From Liolophura sinensis (Eukaryota; Mollusca; Polyplacophora; Chitonida; Chitonidae), in contig NC_088297.1 of the NCBI RefSeq assembly GCF_032854445.1, positions 25,847,915-25,911,914 on the forward strand: a DNA stretch of 64,000 bases. Reading direction: 5' to 3'. This document shows, piece after piece, positions 33,825 to 64,000 of the stretch (positions are counted from its first letter, which is position 1; each line of letters starts with the position of its first letter). Below the pieces are notes generated by a model, which was given only the letters and a program-made list of their open reading frames with translations, was not told the DNA's origin and did not search any database. Made by a program: the position numbers and the translations under genes.

Positions 33825-34060
33825 TGTTTGTTTGATTGATTAATTCATGTATCCATTCTTTGACTGTTGTTTAACGTCACGCCCACGAACTTTTCACATA
33901 CGATGGCGGTCAGTTTTATGGGTGGAGGAGACATTTAGAGTGTGCCCAGGGTTTAGCAGCGACCTTCGGCAAGTCACTGATGAACTTTCCCACATACAGA
34001 TATGCACGTCACATCATAGTGATTGAGTAACGACCAGGAAAGTGGCTGCACTAAGGCCGT
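33825..34060 (-). mobile_element. Decayed SINE-like sequence
   Basis: TTGTTTAACGTCACGCCCAC, CGATGGCGGTCAGTTTTATG and TGGAGGAGAC resemble the - strand tail and body of the 29310-29610 element. Confidence 0.45.
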
Positions 34061-34078
34061 CGACGGCATATAGTTGTC

Positions 34079-35665
34079 CCTATGGAGCAAATCCGGACAA
34101 CAACTAGTGTACTGAGTTCTGTTACAGAATATTTCAGAAATCAACTGATGAACTCTCAGTTCTGTTATGGAGCAAATCCGGACAACAACTAGTGTACTCA
34201 GTTCTGTTACAGAATATTTCAGAAATCAACTGATGAACTCTCAGTTCTGTTATGGAGCAAATCCGGACAACTACTAGTGTACTCAGTTCTGTTACAGAAT
34301 ATTTCAGAAATCAACTGATGAACTCTCAGTTCTGTTATGGAGCAAATCCGGAAAACAACTAGTGTACTCAGTTCTGTTACAGAATATTTCAGAAATCAAC
34401 TGATGAACTCTCAGTTCTGTTATGGAGCAAATCCGGACAACAACTAGTGTACTCAGTTCTGTTACAGAATATTTCAGAAATCAACTGATGAACTCTCAGT
34501 TCTGTTATGGAGCAAATCCGGACAACAACTAGTGTACTCAGTTCTGTTACAGAATATTTCAGAAATCAACTGATGAACTCTCAGTTCTGTTATGGAGCAA
34601 ATCCGGACAACTACTAGTGTACTCAGTTCTGTTACAGAATATTTCAGAAATCAACTGATGAACTCTCAGTTCTGTTATGGAGCAAATCCGGACAACAACT
34701 AGTGTACTCAGTTCTGTTACAGAATATTTCAGAAATCAACTGATGAACTCTCAGTTCTGTTATGGAGCAAATCCGGACAACAACTAGTCTACTGAGTTCT
34801 GTTACAGAATATTTCAGAAATCAACTGATGAACTCTCAGTTCTGTTATGGAGCAAATCCGGACAACAACTAGTGTACTCAGTTCTGTTACAGAATATTTT
34901 AGAAATCAACTGATGAACTCTCAGTTCTGTTATGGAGCAAATCCGGACAACTACTAGTGTACTCAGTTCTGTTACAGAATATTTCAGAAATCAACTGATG
35001 AACTCTCAGTTCTGTTATGGAGCAAATCCGGACAACAACTAGTGTACTCAGTTCTGTTACAGAATATTTCAGAAATCAACTGATGAACTCTCAGTTCTGT
35101 TATGGAGCAAATCCGGACAACAACTAGTCTACTGAGTTCTGTTACAGAATATTTCAGAAATCAACTGATGAACTCTCAGTTCTGTTATGGAGCAAATCCG
35201 GACAACAACTAGTGTACTCAGTTCTGTTACAGAATATTTCAGAAATCAACTGATGAACTCTCAGTTCTGTTATGGAGCAAATCCGGACAACTACTAGTGT
35301 ACTCAGTTCTGTTACAGAATATTTCAGAAATCAACTGATGAACTCTCAGTTCTGTTATGGAGCAAATCCGGACAACTACTAGTGTACTCAGTTCTGTTAC
35401 AGAATATTTCAGAAATCAACTGATGAACTCTCAGTTCTGTTATGGAGCAAATCCGGACAACAACTAGTGTACTCAGTTCTGTTACAGAATATTTCAGAAA
35501 TCAACTGATGAACTCTCAGTTCTGTTATGGAGCAAATCCGGACAACAACTAGTGTACTCAGTTCTGTTACAGAATATTTCAGAAATCAACTGATGAACTC
35601 TCAGTTCTGTTATGGAGCAAATCCGGACAACTACTAGTGTACTCAGTTCTGTTACAGAATATTTG
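34079..35665. repeat. 85-bp tandem array (~18.6 units), nearly identical units
   Basis: Unit TATGGAGCAAATCCGGACAA ... ACAGAATATTTCAGAAATCA. Units differ mostly at CAACTAG/CTACTAG and GTGTACTC/GTCTACTG, which recur in blocks; low divergence implies recent expansion or homogenisation. Confidence 0.95.
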
Positions 35666-37655
35666 AGATAACAAACGGTGCATCTGCAGTTGCGTTACAG
35701 GATATGGAGCATTTTGAATTTCGAAACGCGCAAAAATAAACACTTTCTTAAGAACTTCGTCAGTAACTTGCCACAGGTTGGTGTTTTTTCCCGGGGAGTG
35801 CCAATTCCTCGGCCATAAAACTGATCCATCCACAGATTTAAATAACAATCAAAATTAAAAAAGAAATAAAAAATATTATGCCAAAAGCCAGATGAAAGAG
35901 CGTCAAACCTTATTTGAAAATGTGGTCTTTAGTATTTCTTTTAAAATATATTTTACAACATTATTACACAAAGACTATGTATACCAACACGTAGGTCCCA
36001 AATACACACATTACAAAAAATATTTTCAAAAGTCTTTTTCTCTTAAACATATTAAAGACCATTCACTAACTTTTCGCGCTCTTTCCTCTGAATTTTATGT
36101 ATTGTTTATGTTTTTTCCACCTTTAATCAATACATACATATAGGTCAGAAGACCTGCTGAGAAGTCAAGAGATCTCAAAATTTTTGAAAACAGGATGCTC
36201 ACTAATTTTATTAGTAGATATTTTTCTGAGAATATGGTCAACATACAACAAAGAACAGTGATGTACACATTTGTTGCCTCAATGCTCCAGAAGCATGGAA
36301 GGACACAAAATGGCAAATAACCGGCAATTTGTTCATGATAACATACACTTAGAACAGTGGCTCTGTCATCGTAGCGTTGACATGAGCTCATGAACTAACA
36401 ATGAATTACAAATTAAGTGTGATATTTCAAACAATTTTCTTTTCTTATCTATCAATTACCAATCTCAAATTATATCGATGATTCATATTTAAGAACATAA
36501 CATAACCTCGGCTCGACAGATACGTTGACAAATTCAAAAAACAGATAGTGCAAAAATTACCGTACAGGAAGTGTTATTTGTATGTCATCTTGGTGCAATG
36601 TTAGTAACATGGGCTGCGTGACAAATGTCCTCCAATATGGCTGCCAGTCCAGTACAGCTAAGAGGTGAGGAACTATCAACGCAAGTTTTTAAAAGACCAA
36701 AGAAACAAATCTCAAATCTACGATGTAGCTTTCGTCTTTGGAAGTAAATCTCGATAAATGATGAAAGATTTTTGACTTTGTATTCAGTCTGGATACAAAA
36801 GACCTCTAACACTGGATCTGTGGCTAGACTGCAATTGTCCGGCACATTGGAGAACTCCAGTTCAAAAGCAACAGCCTACTCCCATGAGGGCTGCTTCCAT
36901 AACCTTTCCAAAATCCCAAATATCTCGCTTGTGATACCCATTTTCTTGGAATTGCAAAAACCGTGCTGAATACGCTGCACACAAAGACTTCAAACTACAG
37001 GCTCAGTTATATCCATCGTTTTCTTTGTGGCCTTAAGAAAGTCCTAAATCACAATAGTTAACAGACGCTATGGGTCTGAGAATCTACAACTCAAAGCAAT
37101 TTAAGTCATCTATTATAAACAAAGTGTAGCATGTGAAATTATCCAGAATTTAGAAAATTCTAGTGCCATCTGCAGCTGAACAGGAACACATGCACTCTTC
37201 AAACCACCAACAATAAATGAAAGCAAAACCTATGTGTGTTAATCTCTTAACATTACCAGATAATAATACCATGATTATTTATTTATAAAAATCAGAAAAT
37301 ATCATCTAAACATTAACGAAAAGCAGAAATCAAATAAGAAAAATCTCTGGCAGTAGAAACAACATTAATGATCACGACCAAAGTTACACTGAGATAAAAT
37401 AAATGGTGAATCCGATCAAAACAAAACTATTACAGCTAAATGAGACATTATAAATCTGAGGCTAAAAGACAAATAAGACAGAGCTTAACAAGACAAATAC
37501 TAGTAAATGAATCTAACAGAAATCTTAACAAGACAATACATAAATCTGATAAAAATAAAGCACACTTAATTGGGCACAATGGACTAAATTGGACACAAAG
37601 ATAAGGCGTTAACTAGAGGAAATAAATCTTGGAGAGAGAAAAAACAATCAATGGG
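35666..37655. other. Intergenic, no gene seen
   Basis: AT-rich DNA with short open frames on both strands; none has splice context, domain motifs or codon structure I can support. Confidence 0.4.
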
Positions 37656-37659
37656 ACAT

Positions 37660-38240
37660 AAATGAATCTGAGAGACACACAACAATCAAACATCACTGAG
37701 ACGTAATGAATCTGAGAGACACAACACAATCAAACATCACTGAGACGTAATCAATCTGAGAGACACACAACAATCAAACATCACTGAGACGTAATCAATC
37801 TGAGAGACTCACACAATCAAACATCACTGAGACATAATCAATCTGAGAGACACACAACAATCAAACATCACTGAGACGTAATCAATCTGAGAGACACACA
37901 ACAATCAAACATCACTGAGACGTAATCAATCTGAGAGACACAACACAATCAAACATCACTGAGATGTAATCAATCTGAGAGACTCACACAATCAAACATC
38001 ACTGAGACCTAATCAATCTGAGAGACAAACAACAATCAAACATCACTGAGACGTAATCAATCTGAGAGACTCACACAACAATCAAACCTCAATGAGACAA
38101 GAGCAATCTGAGAGACACAACACAATCAATCCTCAAAAAAACGAATCTGAGAGACACAAGACAATCAAACATCACTTAGACATAATGAATCTAAGAAACT
38201 CACGACAATCAAACCTCAAATGAGACATAATTGAATCTGA
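37660..38240. repeat. 44-bp tandem array (~13 units)
   Basis: Unit GAATCTGAGAGACACACAAC AATCAAACATCACTGAGACGT, about 600 bp past the ABCC copy 2 stop, possibly within its 3' UTR or flank. Confidence 0.88.
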
Positions 38241-38834
38241 GACAGATAAAATCAGACGATTGCAAATTCAACACAACAAAAGCAACTTTTTTGGAAAAAG
38301 AAAAAAAATCACCAAAAGCGTACAATTTAAACCATCTTAAACAATAATATTCGTTGAAATTGTTCACTGCTACATGTACAATGCACATGTAGCAGCGTGG
38401 AACATGTAGACACAGACTGGGTCAAGAGTAGAGCTGGATGCCAAAAATCTGCCAGCAATGTAAAACATGCTATCTAAACGATAACAAAGAGAGATGTGAG
38501 CAAATGTACAATAAAATATACGTGTATGTTCAAATTAAGTACAATAAATCCACACTGAAAGACAAATAAGTTACCTGTGTAGACTAATGGAATGGGTGGG
38601 TAAGCATGTATGAAAGTTATCAGGTTTAAATCATGCTGCATTGGACAGAGAACTCAGTTGGGATGGACACAGTTGGATTCTATCATCTTAGACTGTCCTG
38701 TGCTCGCTGGATGATGTCATTATGCCTGGCTAAAAGCTTCTGGTGATGCTGAGCGTCAGAGGTGATGTAGGGATGACTGCTGCTTGTATTTGATTGGATG
38801 ACGCCACAGTACATCTGAACGTTCCCATCATGCA

Positions 38835-63747
<24,913 letters not shown>

Positions 63748-63837
63748 CTGCAGTGGAGGAAGAGTGAACATCTAGAGCAAAAGCCAGTCTTAAACGCAAT
63801 GTACGAATGTTTTGTTGGGGTTCAATATCTACCATCA

Positions 63838-64000
63838 TTAGGCCGATCTCAATGCTGACATATGCACACTACTGTCTTACTGATATATCATCCGATAGAC
63901 ACCAGTCATTTCACAGCACTGTCTCTGATCAGCAGGCCGATCCTAATTCTGACATATGTACAGTACTGCCTTACTGATATATCATCCGATAGACACCAGT
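63838..64000. repeat. 94-bp tandem repeat, cut by window edge
   Basis: GGCCGATCTCAATGCTGACA at 63841 and a close match at 63935; both end in ATATATCATCCGATAGACAC. In the intron 5' of exon 63747-63610. Confidence 0.75.

Noticed and set aside
36585-36969. Short open frames at 35.7-37.0 kb as genes
   Set aside because: No motifs, no splice framework, and overlapping frames on both strands.

Overview
This is eukaryotic, intron-rich, repeat-laden DNA, most likely from a mollusc or a close lophotrochozoan relative. The evidence is GT-AG introns, AATAAA poly(A) signals and tRNA-headed SINEs. Their conserved 3' parts end in GTACGGCGTAAAACACC plus (AAAT)n, or GACGTTAAACCC plus (CACT)n, which I associate with molluscan genomes. 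Every gene call was made by eye from splice sites, reading-frame continuity and protein motifs; no search was run.

Two ABCC (MRP1-like) multidrug-resistance transporter genes sit tail to tail. The + strand copy (319-9947) contributes its last eight exons: the end of TMD2, NBD2 and the stop. The - strand copy (63747 down to 38835) contributes twenty exons, from within TMD1 through NBD1, the linker, TMD2 and NBD2 to the stop. The eight shared exons have identical lengths and phases. NBD2 exons are nearly identical in DNA between copies while the TMD2 exons have diverged, which suggests gene conversion. Both proteins would be ATP-driven exporters of organic anions and conjugates in a membrane.

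Between the transporters lie three small genes that my reading says are one family of secreted cysteine-rich peptides: gene C (-, coding 12949-11463), gene A (+, coding 24604-25855) and gene B (-, coding 30178-28618). All have a signal peptide, a CxC motif, an intron of phase 2 one codon after a Cys, and a second exon with a CC-x-D motif. The spacing recalls a stretched somatomedin-B-like core. A and B are close inverted duplicates that keep homologous 3' UTRs and poly(A) signals.

About 40% of the window (my own addition of spans) is tandem repeats with units from 18 to 160 bp. The largest is a 46-bp satellite of about 160 units (14.8-22.1 kb) with higher-order periodicity. The most unusual feature is that arrays in several ABCC introns begin at an exon end and carry the exon's last bases plus its 5' splice donor in every unit: after exons at 2395-2496, 7194-7388, 46991-47092, 39359-39553, 52594-52828, 58803-58952 and 63610-63747. 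In one case most of the NBD1 Walker A exon is repeated six times.

Other content includes several SINE families, two short elements with 26-bp terminal inverted repeats (MITE-like), and a decayed LINE reverse transcriptase at 32.7-33.57 kb. The remaining stretches show nothing I can support as a gene. The right end (about 58-64 kb) has many single-base indels, including in coding exons, so either the consensus is imperfect or that gene is damaged.
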